Shown: positions 9,033-16,832 of the stretch, one piece after another
How the letters are laid out: each line of letters opens with the position of its first letter
Numbering within the stretch: position 1 is the stretch's first letter
Notes under the pieces: model-generated
Told to the model about the DNA's origin: nothing
Seen by the model: the letters and a program-made list of their open reading frames with translations, nothing else
Database searches by the model: none
Translations under genes and position numbers: made by a program
Assembly: GCA_024234435.1 (NCBI GenBank)
Contig: JACKOF010000003.1
Location: forward strand, 242,708-306,707
Direction of reading: 5' to 3'
DNA length: 64,000 bases
From: Pseudomonadales bacterium
GTDB taxonomy: Bacteria; Pseudomonadota; Gammaproteobacteria; Pseudomonadales; Porticoccaceae

Positions 9033-9941
9033 ATGAGTCACGACCATGTGCATATGCCCGCTGAGACCAAGGATAAGCGCGTTGCTATCGCCATCTGGGC
9101 GAACGGGATCCTGACCCTGGCTCAGATTGGAGGAGGTATCTTCGCTGGCAGTCTCGCCCTTATCGCAGACGCCTTGCATAACTTCTCTGACATGGCATCA
9201 CTCTTCATCGCGCTGGCGGCGCAAAAAATTGCGCGCCGCCCGGCTGACGCAAGGATGACCTTTGGCTACGGACGCATTGAAATCGTTGCAGCCCTCATCA
9301 ATTACACTACCTTGATCATTATCGGGTTCTACCTGATTTACGAAGGTGGCATGCGGATAATCGATCCTCCAGAGGTAAAGGGCTGGTGGGTCGTCTGGCT
9401 CGGTGGTATCGCCCTGGCCGTGGACGCATTGACAGCGTTGCTCACCTATTCAATGCAAAAAGACAGCGTCAATATCCGCGCACTGTTTCTTCACAATCTG
9501 TCGGATACACTGGCGTCGGTCGCCGTGGTCATTGGCGGAACCCTTATTTTACTCTACGACATGCGCTGGGTTGATCCTGCCATCACCATCGGCATCGCGG
9601 GCTACATTCTCTACCTGGGTCTGACAGAAATCGGCGGTACCATCAGAACCCTCATGCTGGGCAGCCCGGTGGACATCGATACCGATGCCGTCATTGTTGC
9701 CCTGTCCAACATCGAAGGCGTTATCGATATTCATCACGTGCATTTTTGGCAGATGGGCGAACACGATGCCTCGCTGGAAGCTCATGTGATTATCGAGGAA
9801 AGTGCATGGGATCAACTTGAGAACATCAAGTACAGGATAAAACAGGCTCTGGCGCAGGAATTCAATATCAGTCATTCGACACTGGAATTCGAACACCCGG
9901 ACCACGTGCACAAGGATACCCACACCTATGGGCATGGTTAA
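9033..9941 (+). CDS. Cation diffusion facilitator (CzcD/ZitB-like)
   Basis: A 302-residue CDF exporter. TM2 carries ADALHNFSDM and TM5 carries HNLSDT, both HxxxD zinc-site pairs of the Zn/Cd branch. The C-terminal cytoplasmic domain (about 210-290) has IHHVHFWQMGEHDASLEAHV, and the termini are His-rich (MSHDHVHMP; HVHKDTHTYGHG). It differs in sequence from the DmeF-like CDF at 703-1635 and lacks the long His loop. It follows the czc genes in the same direction; zinc or cadmium export is the likely role. Confidence 0.88.
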   Translation: MSHDHVHMPAETKDKRVAIAIWANGILTLAQIGGGIFAGSLALIADALHNFSDMASLFIALAAQKIARRPADARMTFGYGRIEIVAALINYTTLIIIGFYLIYEGGMRIIDPPEVKGWWVVWLGGIALAVDALTALLTYSMQKDSVNIRALFLHNLSDTLASVAVVIGGTLILLYDMRWVDPAITIGIAGYILYLGLTEIGGTIRTLMLGSPVDIDTDAVIVALSNIEGVIDIHHVHFWQMGEHDASLEAHVIIEESAWDQLENIKYRIKQALAQEFNISHSTLEFEHPDHVHKDTHTYGHG

Positions 9942-10006
9942 GGATGAGGAGGGAGCCTACTTCCGACCCATAGTTTACGGGTTGGAATTGCCTAATACGG
10001 AGTAGT

Positions 10007-10034
10007 TCAGACTTGGTCTGACATACTATTTTTT
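10007..10034 (+). terminator. Intrinsic terminator between convergent genes
   Basis: A TCAGAC/GTCTGA stem with a TTG loop (10007-10021) is followed by CATACTATTTTTT. It sits 65 bp past the CDF stop, and the T-run overlaps the end of the convergent Met-rich gene. Confidence 0.65.
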
Positions 10035-10553
10035 CGGCGAATTACTCAGGGACTCTTGATTTTGATGCTGCATCATTTGTTGCATCATCTGTTGTTGCAT
10101 TCCCATGCATGAACCCATCATGTTCATACGTTGCGACATCGCTTCTTGCGAGGTGTCCTCCGGGTTCCACCAACCCATCATATTGCCGTTGTTCATCATA
10201 TGACCATTCATCATATGACCATTCATCATATGGCCATCCTTCATGTGGCCATTCATCATATTCCCCATCATCATGCCGCAGCCGGGATATTCTTTCGTCC
10301 CGTGCATCATTTCCATTCCTTTGTTCATCGTCATCCAATGTTCCTTCATCAAGCGCTGCCGCTCCTTGGGGTCAGAGGTTTGCTGCATTTTTTGCATTTG
10401 ATTCTGCATTAACTGCATCTGTTCCATCATTTTATTCATGTATTCCTGATGGGCTTTATCTTGTGCTGATGGCTGTGGATCATCCGCGGCAAGCGCTACC
10501 AGAGGAAAAAGGATTACCGAAAGAAAAATTGAAATCAACGTTTTGCTGTTCAT
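10026..10553 (-). CDS. Met-rich periplasmic protein with MNGHM repeats
   Basis: From ATG 10553 this encodes 175 residues: a signal peptide (MNSKTLISIFLSVILFPLVA), a charged coiled-coil-like stretch (MQNQMQKMQQTSDPKERQRL) and a Met/His-rich half with tandem NGHMM units and many MM pairs. Met clusters of this kind bind Cu(I)/Ag(I) in the periplasm. The gene at 55028-55471 is a clear relative, sharing the SDPKERQRLMKEH-type segment. An in-frame start at 10580 has no good ribosome site; GAGGG precedes 10553. It is likely a copper or silver buffer, but no named family can be assigned. Confidence 0.7.
   Translation of the reverse strand: MNSKTLISIFLSVILFPLVALAADDPQPSAQDKAHQEYMNKMMEQMQLMQNQMQKMQQTSDPKERQRLMKEHWMTMNKGMEMMHGTKEYPGCGMMMGNMMNGHMKDGHMMNGHMMNGHMMNNGNMMGWWNPEDTSQEAMSQRMNMMGSCMGMQQQMMQQMMQHQNQESLSNSPKK
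10192..10260. repeat. Tandem 15-bp repeat encoding NGHMM units
   Basis: The unit ATGACCATTCATCAT (as read on the plus strand) occurs several times with small changes, including a CTTCATGTG variant that gives KDGHM. It encodes the MNGHM array of the Met-rich protein and could change in copy number by slippage. Confidence 0.8.
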
Positions 10554-10668
10554 ACAAAGACCCTCACTGTGGGAGTTCATCTAAAAAATGACTGAAATCG
10601 AGATTTCCGTATTGGTTTCACCATGGTGTCGACGTTATTTGCTCCCAACACAGCCAAATAGTGGCGGG

Positions 10669-11574
10669 TCAGGATTTTAATTGTAGTATGCGTTGTGCTC
10701 CCCGTAATACAATAAGCGCAATCATCGTACCGATAAGGAGGTCGGGATATCTGGATCCTGTCCAGGCAACCAATATTCCCGCCAAAATAACACCCAAATT
10801 GGCAATCACGTCATTGGCGGAGAAAATCCAGCTGGCCTTCATGTGCGCGCCGCTATCCCGACTTTTGGCAATCAACAGCAGACACACCACATTTGCCGCG
10901 AGAGCCACGAGCCCGAAGCCCATCATCAGGCTGGAAATGGGCTCACTTCCGAACAATAGCCGCCTTACCACTTCACTCAAAGCACCGAGGGCGAGAATGA
11001 TCTGAAGCCAGCCTGACAAATGCGCCGCGCGCAGCTTCATCCGCACACTGTGTCCAACGGCATATAGTGCCACGCCGTAGACGGCGGCATCAGCAAACAT
11101 GTCCAAAGAATCCGCGATCAAGCCAGTGGATTGCGCCAGCCAGCCTACTGTCAGTTCAACCACGAACATAACGCCGTTGATGGCCAGCAACCACTTCAGT
11201 ATACCGGCTTCGACCTGGGCGGTTGCCTCTTCCTTCTCCCTGGCCAGGACTAGATCCTCTTCCCCCACCGGGGTGGTTTTTTCGAGCGTGGCACCCAGCC
11301 CCAGGGAGCGCATCCTTTCCTCGATGGTAGCCCCATTGTCACCATGGAAAACACGCACTTTCCGATTCGGTGTATCGAACTCCAGTAAAACGCGGGGCTC
11401 AATACTGTCCAGGGCCATGCGAATCATCCCCTCTTCCGACGGGCAGTCCATTTTTGGTACCCGGTAGTCACTGACATAGCCATGTTGAAAAGCCGTATCA
11501 GTATTCGCTATCCCAGAGGCGGGGACATTGGCAACCTTCGCACTCTGGCAGCCGTCATTGCACGGGTCAGACAT
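10669..11574 (-). CDS. pbtF: PbtF-like CDF transporter with N-terminal metal-binding domain
   Basis: About 301 residues from ATG 11574. Residues 1-15 are Cys-containing (MSDPCNDGC); residues about 35-110 form an HMA-like fold with MDCPSEE in place of a CxxC loop; residues 130-300 are a CDF membrane domain with the TM2 DSLDMFADA and TM5 ANDVIAN pairs. The usual cytoplasmic C-terminal CDF domain is missing: the protein stops at the last helix. An upstream GTG (11607) lies inside the -10 box and cannot be the start. The partner genes pbrR and pbrT and the PbrR-type promoter suggest lead or cadmium export. Confidence 0.8.
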   Translation of the reverse strand: MSDPCNDGCQSAKVANVPASGIANTDTAFQHGYVSDYRVPKMDCPSEEGMIRMALDSIEPRVLLEFDTPNRKVRVFHGDNGATIEERMRSLGLGATLEKTTPVGEEDLVLAREKEEATAQVEAGILKWLLAINGVMFVVELTVGWLAQSTGLIADSLDMFADAAVYGVALYAVGHSVRMKLRAAHLSGWLQIILALGALSEVVRRLLFGSEPISSLMMGFGLVALAANVVCLLLIAKSRDSGAHMKASWIFSANDVIANLGVILAGILVAWTGSRYPDLLIGTMIALIVLRGAQRILQLKS

Positions 11575-11605
11575 TGAAAAAGCCCTTGTGGATGTACGGA
11601 CGGTC

Positions 11606-11636
11606 ACTATAAACTCTATAGCAACTATAGAGTCAA
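11606..11636 (-). promoter_or_regulatory. PbrR-type promoter of pbtF
   Basis: On the minus strand TTGACT (11631-11636) and TATAGT (11606-11611) are separated by 19 bp holding the dyad CTATAG-TTG-CTATAG. This is the MerR-family architecture, next to the divergent pbrR gene. Confidence 0.9.
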
Positions 11637-11651
11637 TCGGAATATTGAGAG

Positions 11652-12062
11652 ATGATGAAAATCGGCGAACTGTCGAAAGTGACTGGCTGCTCCGTGCAAA
11701 CCATCCGGCATTATGAAAAGGAACATTTGATTGCCTCTGTAGAACGCAGTGAAGGTAATTTTCGCCTGTACGATGAAGCTGCCGTTGAGCAATTATTGTT
11801 TATCAAACACTGTCGGAGCCTGGATCTCAGTTTGCCGGAGATCCGGCAGCTTTTGGCTTTAAACCGTTCTCCAGGCGCGCAATGTGATGATGTGAATCGG
11901 ATGATGGATAGGCATATCGAGCAGGTGGAGGCGCGTATCCAGGAACTCACCAAACTGAACGAGCAACTGAGAATGCTGCGCCGCAGCTGTTCAAACCGTC
12001 GGACAGTCGAGCAGTGCGGCATATTGCGGAATTTGTCGGCTACTCCGGTTTCGAGCGGGTGA
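11652..12062 (+). CDS. pbrR: PbrR/CadR-type MerR regulator (Pb/Cd)
   Basis: A 136-residue MerR-family activator. The winged helix is MMKIGELSKVTGCSVQTIRH, followed by GNFRLYDEAAVEQL and the FIKHCRSLDLSLPEIRQLL segment characteristic of PbrR/CadR. Cysteines C78 (QCDD), C113 and C122 (QCGIL) match the family's metal-site positions. Two promoters in its surroundings (11606-11636 and 14095-14125) carry matching CTATAG dyads, so it probably controls pbtF and pbrT. Its last 23 bp overlap the 3' end of convergent pbrT. Confidence 0.88.
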   Translation: MMKIGELSKVTGCSVQTIRHYEKEHLIASVERSEGNFRLYDEAAVEQLLFIKHCRSLDLSLPEIRQLLALNRSPGAQCDDVNRMMDRHIEQVEARIQELTKLNEQLRMLRRSCSNRRTVEQCGILRNLSATPVSSG

Positions 12063-14049
12063 CACCCGGTTCCAAAAACTCTCCTGAACGTTCTGCAACA
12101 GGGGCATTTTTCCGCTGCCTTCTCGCCAACCCCAGAAAGACCAGGAAAACCACCAGTACCGACAATTGCGCCAGGATCCCCTGCCAGGTGGATTTGACGC
12201 CGACCCAATCGAATTCAAAACTGACAGGCAATGGGGTAATACCGATAAGGTCCGCTTCCTGAAGTGCCGACATCGCCTTACCCATGAGGATAAACGCCAG
12301 GGCCAGCAACAGGTAGGTGGTGACGGAAAAGAATCTGGCAATGGGTAATTTCACCGAGTAACGCACCAACACCCAGGCCAATACGGCCAAGAAAGCAGTA
12401 CCGGCTACAAAGCCGCTGAATACGGATGAATATTGAGCGGCTGCAGCCTGGGTCAGCAGCGCCTGATAAAACAAGACCGTTTCAAAGACTTCACGATAAA
12501 CCGCAATAAATGCCAGCAGCGCAAGACCCCACAGGGTACCCGCAGTCAGGTGGGAGTTGATGTGCTGCTGAATATAGGCCTGCCACTGGGCAGCATGGGT
12601 TTTACTGTGCATCCAGATGCCGACATAGAGCAACACGACCGCCGCCAAAAGGGCCGCAACACCTTCCATGACTTCGCGACTGGCACCGCTGATACTGACC
12701 AGGGACTGCGCGGCAGCCCAGGTCGCAACTCCGGCCACCAATGCCGTTACCCAACCCAAATGTACATACCGAAGTCCGTCACGCCGACCGGTTCGCACCA
12801 GCACAGTCACCAGGGCAATGACCACGAGCAAGGCTTCAAGCCCCTCCCGCAACAGGATCACCAAGCTGGCACTGAACAGGGTCGCATTGGACAAGGTAGA
12901 TTCCGAAAGCAATCGATCCGCATCATCCAACCTTGCCAGCGTCCGGCCCACAGCGCTTTCCACCTCGCCCGGGGGCTGTGCCTGCTTCAATAATTGTCTT
13001 ATCGCCATCATATCGGCTTCGAGCGTCTGGCGGAGTGCTTTATCCTGCGCATCCAGGCTGTTTTCGACCAATTCAAAGCCATCCAGATAAGCGCTGACCG
13101 CCAGTGCTTGTGCTGTCTGATAATCGCCGCGCTGGTGCGCCTCTTGTGCTAGCAGCAGTTGGTCGCGGGTGATTTTCAGAGGATTGGTCGATTCCTGGAA
13201 TAACAGTTCTGGCTTTGCGCGCAGCCGTTCGATCCCCTTCTGCGTCATATCCGGGTGTTCTGCAGCGAGTTGCGCCGGCGTGTGGTTAACCATCTGTGAC
13301 AAGGTGACGCCAGGTGCCTCGCCTGTAACCTCAGCGCCGGATTGAAATGCCAATCCGCCGACGTGGAACGCCAGCGACCAGCGTTGCTCTTCCGTCAGTT
13401 GGGTAAATGCCGGCATTGCGGTATCGGCTATGCCATTGGATATGGCGTCGTACAGGCCCAGAAGTGACCGGTTCAAGGCTCGCTCTTTGCTGGTGAAATC
13501 GGTTGGAGCGGGCTCCAGCTGTTCGGCCATCACACCATCGCCCCCACCGGCTGCGCCATGGCAAGAAGCGCACTGGCTCTCATACAACCCTTTGACGGTC
13601 GCTTTCGACAACAGATGATCCGGCAGGGACGACTGCGGCATCAGTGCCAACAACGTACCCCGCAGGCTGCCGCTCATTTGCCGAATTGTTTCAATAGCCT
13701 GTTTGTTCTGGATGGCTTCCTGTAAAGCCTTGGCCTGATCTGTCAGGTCGCCAGCGTCGGCTGATTTATCCTGAATCTCAGAAATATTCGTCACAATGAG
13801 CTGGGAGAACTCCAGCATTTCCTGATATTCACCGTCATTGACCACATGGCCATCTTTGACGGCTTCCATGTAATCCACAGCAATGTATTCGGCCAGCTGA
13901 GCCAATTGACGCATCTGAGCGAAGCCGTCATCACTCATTTCCGCCTGACTGGTCGCTGGAAGCAAACACGATAAGCCCAGCAGCAGTACTGAGACATTCA
14001 AAACAAATTGCTTCGGGCTTATAAAACGGTATATCCAGTGCGCCTGCAT
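12040..14049 (-). CDS. pbrT: PbrT-like FTR1-family permease with cytochrome c domain
   Basis: A 669-residue protein: signal peptide, a periplasmic helical region (about 35-150), a cytochrome c domain with the haem site CASCH near residue 160 and a distal MPAF methionine, another helical stretch, then seven membrane helices of the FTR1 iron-permease type. Both REXXE motifs are visible, LLREGLEALLVV and YREVFETVLFYQ. PbrT/PbtT proteins share this fusion and import Pb(II); iron uptake is the alternative. The promoter at 14095-14125 carries the same dyad as pbtF. The 3' end overlaps convergent pbrR. Confidence 0.85.
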   Translation of the reverse strand: MQAHWIYRFISPKQFVLNVSVLLLGLSCLLPATSQAEMSDDGFAQMRQLAQLAEYIAVDYMEAVKDGHVVNDGEYQEMLEFSQLIVTNISEIQDKSADAGDLTDQAKALQEAIQNKQAIETIRQMSGSLRGTLLALMPQSSLPDHLLSKATVKGLYESQCASCHGAAGGGDGVMAEQLEPAPTDFTSKERALNRSLLGLYDAISNGIADTAMPAFTQLTEEQRWSLAFHVGGLAFQSGAEVTGEAPGVTLSQMVNHTPAQLAAEHPDMTQKGIERLRAKPELLFQESTNPLKITRDQLLLAQEAHQRGDYQTAQALAVSAYLDGFELVENSLDAQDKALRQTLEADMMAIRQLLKQAQPPGEVESAVGRTLARLDDADRLLSESTLSNATLFSASLVILLREGLEALLVVIALVTVLVRTGRRDGLRYVHLGWVTALVAGVATWAAAQSLVSISGASREVMEGVAALLAAVVLLYVGIWMHSKTHAAQWQAYIQQHINSHLTAGTLWGLALLAFIAVYREVFETVLFYQALLTQAAAAQYSSVFSGFVAGTAFLAVLAWVLVRYSVKLPIARFFSVTTYLLLALAFILMGKAMSALQEADLIGITPLPVSFEFDWVGVKSTWQGILAQLSVLVVFLVFLGLARRQRKNAPVAERSGEFLEPGVTRSKPE

Positions 14050-14094
14050 TAACGAGATCTCTACTTGGCTTGTTGCTAATGATAATTAATCTCA

Positions 14095-14125
14095 ATTATA
14101 ATGCCTATGGTAGCTATAGAGTCAA
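14095..14125 (-). promoter_or_regulatory. PbrR-type promoter of pbrT
   Basis: TTGACT (14120-14125) and a consensus TATAAT (14095-14100) lie 19 bp apart on the minus strand around a CTATAG-CTA-CCATAG near-dyad, one mismatch from the pbtF operator arms. Confidence 0.85.
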
Positions 14126-14139
14126 GTGTGTGACTGGTT

Positions 14140-14384
14140 TGTTGGCATTCCTGACAACACGGCTCCTGTCGGCACACGGGATATCCTTCTGCCTCCATTG
14201 AGCTGCTCTCATAACCAGTCGTACCCGCAGTCCGGGGCCGTGCAGAATGGCATTACGGTGCGTATCTTCTGTCGGAGCAACCTCACGCATCGCACTCCTC
14301 TTGCGTTTGTACATTGGACTGGTTGAGATACACCAGCATGATCATCCTGATCTTCACGGCGACCCCGGACAATGCGATTCTCTA
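14140..14384 (-). pseudogene. Decayed fragment of a cusA/czcA-type RND gene
   Basis: Minus-strand translation gives IALSGVAVKIRMIMLVYLNQ (about 14381 leftwards), and, after broken sequence, NAILHGPGLRVRLVMRA. The intact CusA at 60533-63673 reads FIALAGVAVEIGVIMLVYLNQ and HAVLHGAGLRVRPVIMTA at the same spacing. No long frame survives, and the expected downstream GTGTGSEV region is only vaguely recognisable at the DNA level. This is a remnant of the C-terminal third of an HME-RND pump. Confidence 0.7.
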
Positions 14385-14434
14385 GGCGCCAACAGATTAT
14401 CGATTTCTTACAAAGTGGATCCTAGCTCTTGGGC

Positions 14435-14599
14435 TCATTTCATGAAGAAGACCCGCTTCAGAGTGGCTTTTGGGTTGGTGCGGTATCCTTAAGCTGGCTT
14501 TAGCGGCTGTTCGATAAGCCCGAGGCGTTCGTAATAACGAATAGTTTCGACACTGACCCGAGCTGCTTGTGCCAGTTTACCGATGGTCAATTGACTCAT
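14435..14599 (-). pseudogene. Broken MerR-family regulator remnant
   Basis: From ATG 14599 (GGGAG ribosome site inside the kinase tail) the frame encodes a standard MerR winged helix, TIGKLAQAARVSVETIRYYE, then RLGLIEQPLKPA and a TAA at 14489-14491. Past that stop the same frame continues recognisably as GYRTNPKATLKRVFFMK, then a TGA. The dimerisation helix and metal site are gone. The start overlaps the 3' end of the adjacent kinase gene, so it was once cotranscribed with the two-component system. Confidence 0.8.
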
Positions 14600-16034
14600 C
14601 ACTTTCTCCCGTAGCACTCACCTCTACATCAGCCATGCTGGGTAAACTGATCGTGAAGCGCGTGACGCCGCGTTCGGAGATCACCGCGATGTTTCCTTCA
14701 TGGGCCTCGACTATGGACTTGACGATAGCCAGCCCCAAGCCAGCACCTTCGCTTTGGCGTTGCCGGGAAGGATCGACCCGGTAAAACCGGTCGAAAATCC
14801 TGAGCAAATGCTCGGCTGGAATTTCTGGCCCCGGATTCTGTACGCTGAGTAACGCCCTACCCTCGCCCGATGAATCCAGACGGATCAGCACACTTCTTCC
14901 CACTGGTGTGTGGCGTATTGCATTGGACAGCAGATTGGACAATGCGCGACGCAGCATAGCGCGGTCACCTTGTATAATCGGTGCCTTTCCTTCCAACACC
15001 AATTGGATGTGCTTTTCCTCCGCCAGGGCCTCGAAAAAATCGAACAGCTCGCGCACTTCCCGAGCCAGATCCAGCGGTTCCCAGACAGGCTTGAGCAGGC
15101 CGTGTTCGCTCTGGGCCAGCCAGAGCATGTCGTTGACCATTTTGGTCAGGCGCTCCTGTTCTTCAAGATTCGAGTAGAGCAGTTCGCGATATTCTTCCAG
15201 GCTTCTGGACTTACCCAAACCCACCTGGGTCTGGGTGATCAGGTTGGTCAAAGGCGTGCGCAATTCATGGGCAATATCGGCGGAGAAATAGGATAGTCGA
15301 ACGAAGCTGTCTTCCAAGCGGCCAATCATATGATTAAAGGAACAGACAAGGTTTTGCAGTTCCCGGGGAACGGTGTTAGGGTCTAGACGCACATGAAGGC
15401 GATCCGCCTGAATATCACTCATTGTCGCACTCAGCTCGCGCAAGGGCGCGTGCCCCTGGTGCACGCCATACCAGGCCGCCAAGAGAGTCACCGCGCCTGC
15501 CAGCACCATAATCATCCACAAACTGCGCCGAAAATTTTCCAGAAAGTGGATATGGAAATCCATATCGATAGCAGCAACGATGCGATAATTCTGGTCTTCA
15601 ATGCGGGTATGCGTGATAGTGCCACGGTAGGTTTTGCCATCAGTTTGCCAGGTATAAAGATTGTCTACCTGAATACGGCTCACAGGAGAATAGGTGTTTT
15701 CTTGTGGCGAAGGTCCACCCTCCTCAGGACCATAGACCAAACGTCCCGCATCATCCCACACTTGAAAGTAGACACCATGGTGACCAGAAACAGCTCGCGC
15801 AAGGGCGCCCTCCGGTGCCGAGTCCTGATCTTTCGCCGATTGTAGAGCGTCTTCAACAGCACGAGTAATCACCACCAACTCGTCGGCATCCTGTTCAGCA
15901 AAATGGCGCTCTACTTCATTCAGCACGAGATAACCGATCATCAGTAAACTGAAACCGATAGCCATCGCGACAAACAGCATCACCCGGCTGTTGAGTGACA
16001 GTGGTCGTCTCCGGACGAGGCTAACCTTCGTCAT
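14577..16034 (-). CDS. copS: Heavy-metal sensor histidine kinase, copy 1 (CopS/CusS-like)
   Basis: An inner-membrane sensor kinase of about 485 residues with two membrane helices around a periplasmic sensor domain, a HAMP region, the H-box FSADIAHELRTPLTNL and a GLGLAIVKSIVEAH ATP-binding motif. The ATG at 16034 is the start conserved with copy 2; a TTG upstream is possible. It is near-identical to 45744-47177 except at the C-terminus, where this copy ends in SLPSMADVEVSATGESDESI. It overlaps the end of copR. Copper or silver is the likely signal, judging from copy 2's neighbourhood. Confidence 0.9.
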   Translation of the reverse strand: MTKVSLVRRRPLSLNSRVMLFVAMAIGFSLLMIGYLVLNEVERHFAEQDADELVVITRAVEDALQSAKDQDSAPEGALARAVSGHHGVYFQVWDDAGRLVYGPEEGGPSPQENTYSPVSRIQVDNLYTWQTDGKTYRGTITHTRIEDQNYRIVAAIDMDFHIHFLENFRRSLWMIMVLAGAVTLLAAWYGVHQGHAPLRELSATMSDIQADRLHVRLDPNTVPRELQNLVCSFNHMIGRLEDSFVRLSYFSADIAHELRTPLTNLITQTQVGLGKSRSLEEYRELLYSNLEEQERLTKMVNDMLWLAQSEHGLLKPVWEPLDLAREVRELFDFFEALAEEKHIQLVLEGKAPIIQGDRAMLRRALSNLLSNAIRHTPVGRSVLIRLDSSGEGRALLSVQNPGPEIPAEHLLRIFDRFYRVDPSRQRQSEGAGLGLAIVKSIVEAHEGNIAVISERGVTRFTISLPSMADVEVSATGESDESIDHR

Positions 16035-16713
16035 GGTCGTCTTCAACCTCCAGCTTGTAACCCAAGCCGCGCACAGTGTGAATCAGCTTGGGTTCATAAT
16101 CGTCATCGATTTTTGCTCTTAGGCGCCGTATGGCCACATCAATCACATTGGTGTCGGAATCGAAGTTCATGTCCCATACCTGGGAGGCGATCAAGGAGCG
16201 CGGTAATACTTCACCCTGCCGCCGGACCAACAGTTCCAGCAGGCAAAACTCCTTGTGGCTGAGATTGATCCTGCGACCGGCGCGCGTGGCCCGGTGCCGC
16301 GGCAAATCCAGGGTGAGGTCGGCGACCCTGATCTGATCCGTCATCACCGGCACCGCACTGCGGCGCAACAGAGTGCGCACCCGGGCCAGCAGTTCGGCAA
16401 AAGCGAAGGGCTTGACCAGGTAATCATCAGCCCCCAATTCAAGGCCTTTAACGCGGTCATCCACACTGTCGCGGGCGGTTAGGAACAGCACTGGCGTCTG
16501 ACGGCCAGCCTCGCGCAACGACTGCACGATCCGCCAGCCGTCGACGTCCGGCAGCATGACGTCCAGCACCAGTAAATCAAAAGTTTCGGTCATCGCCAAA
16601 TGATGGCCGTCGAGGCCATTGCGCGCGAGCGTGACCATAAAGCCTGCCTCGGTCAGCCCCTGCTGTAAATAATCGCCAGTTTTGATTTCGTCTTCGACCA
16701 CCAATAGCCGCAT
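16021..16713 (-). CDS. copR: Heavy-metal response regulator, copy 1 (CopR/CusR-like)
   Basis: An OmpR/PhoB-type activator of 230 residues. The receiver domain shows E8/D9, phospho-acceptor D51 (LLVLDVMLPDVDGW) and K101 (LVKPFAF). The C-terminal winged helix ends with RRLRAKIDDDYEPKLIHTVR. It should bind the cop box upstream of itself. It differs from copy 2 (47164-47856) at a few residues, such as A/T after RRS, R/K in QIRV, and G/S at the end. Its 3' end overlaps the kinase start by 14 bp. No intact copper structural genes lie next to this copy. Confidence 0.92.
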   Translation of the reverse strand: MRLLVVEDEIKTGDYLQQGLTEAGFMVTLARNGLDGHHLAMTETFDLLVLDVMLPDVDGWRIVQSLREAGRQTPVLFLTARDSVDDRVKGLELGADDYLVKPFAFAELLARVRTLLRRSAVPVMTDQIRVADLTLDLPRHRATRAGRRINLSHKEFCLLELLVRRQGEVLPRSLIASQVWDMNFDSDTNVIDVAIRRLRAKIDDDYEPKLIHTVRGLGYKLEVEDDHDEG

Positions 16714-16792
16714 CGTTGCCCTGCCCCGTAGTTTTCAGAATGGGTTTGGAAACAGCCTAAGCTCGACTAACCCACAAGAAGATGACGGCCAG

Positions 16793-16808
16793 ATTACAAC
16801 TTTGTCAT
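16793..16808. promoter_or_regulatory. CopR/CusR-type box, copy 1
   Basis: ATTACAACTTTGTCAT has inverted halves ATTACAA and TTGTCAT around a 2-bp centre, one mismatch from the CusR pattern ATGACAA-NN-TTGTCAT. It lies about 80 bp upstream of copR. A second inverted pair, GTCA-N6-TGAC, follows within 10 bp. Confidence 0.75.
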
Positions 16809-16832
16809 TGTTTAGTCATGCGGGTGACAGGC

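Larger units (their letters stand above)
14647..16832. repeat. Direct repeat, copy 1 (two-component system and its promoter)
   Basis: This stretch matches 45790-47975 with a constant offset of 31143, meaning no net indels. It covers the kinase, the response regulator and their promoter with the cop box. Most is identical, but the C-terminal half of the regulator gene and the leader carry clustered differences. Confidence 0.9.

Noticed and set aside
10192..10260. Tandem 15-bp repeats as a regulatory iteron set
   Set aside because: They lie in frame inside a coding region and encode NGHMM units.
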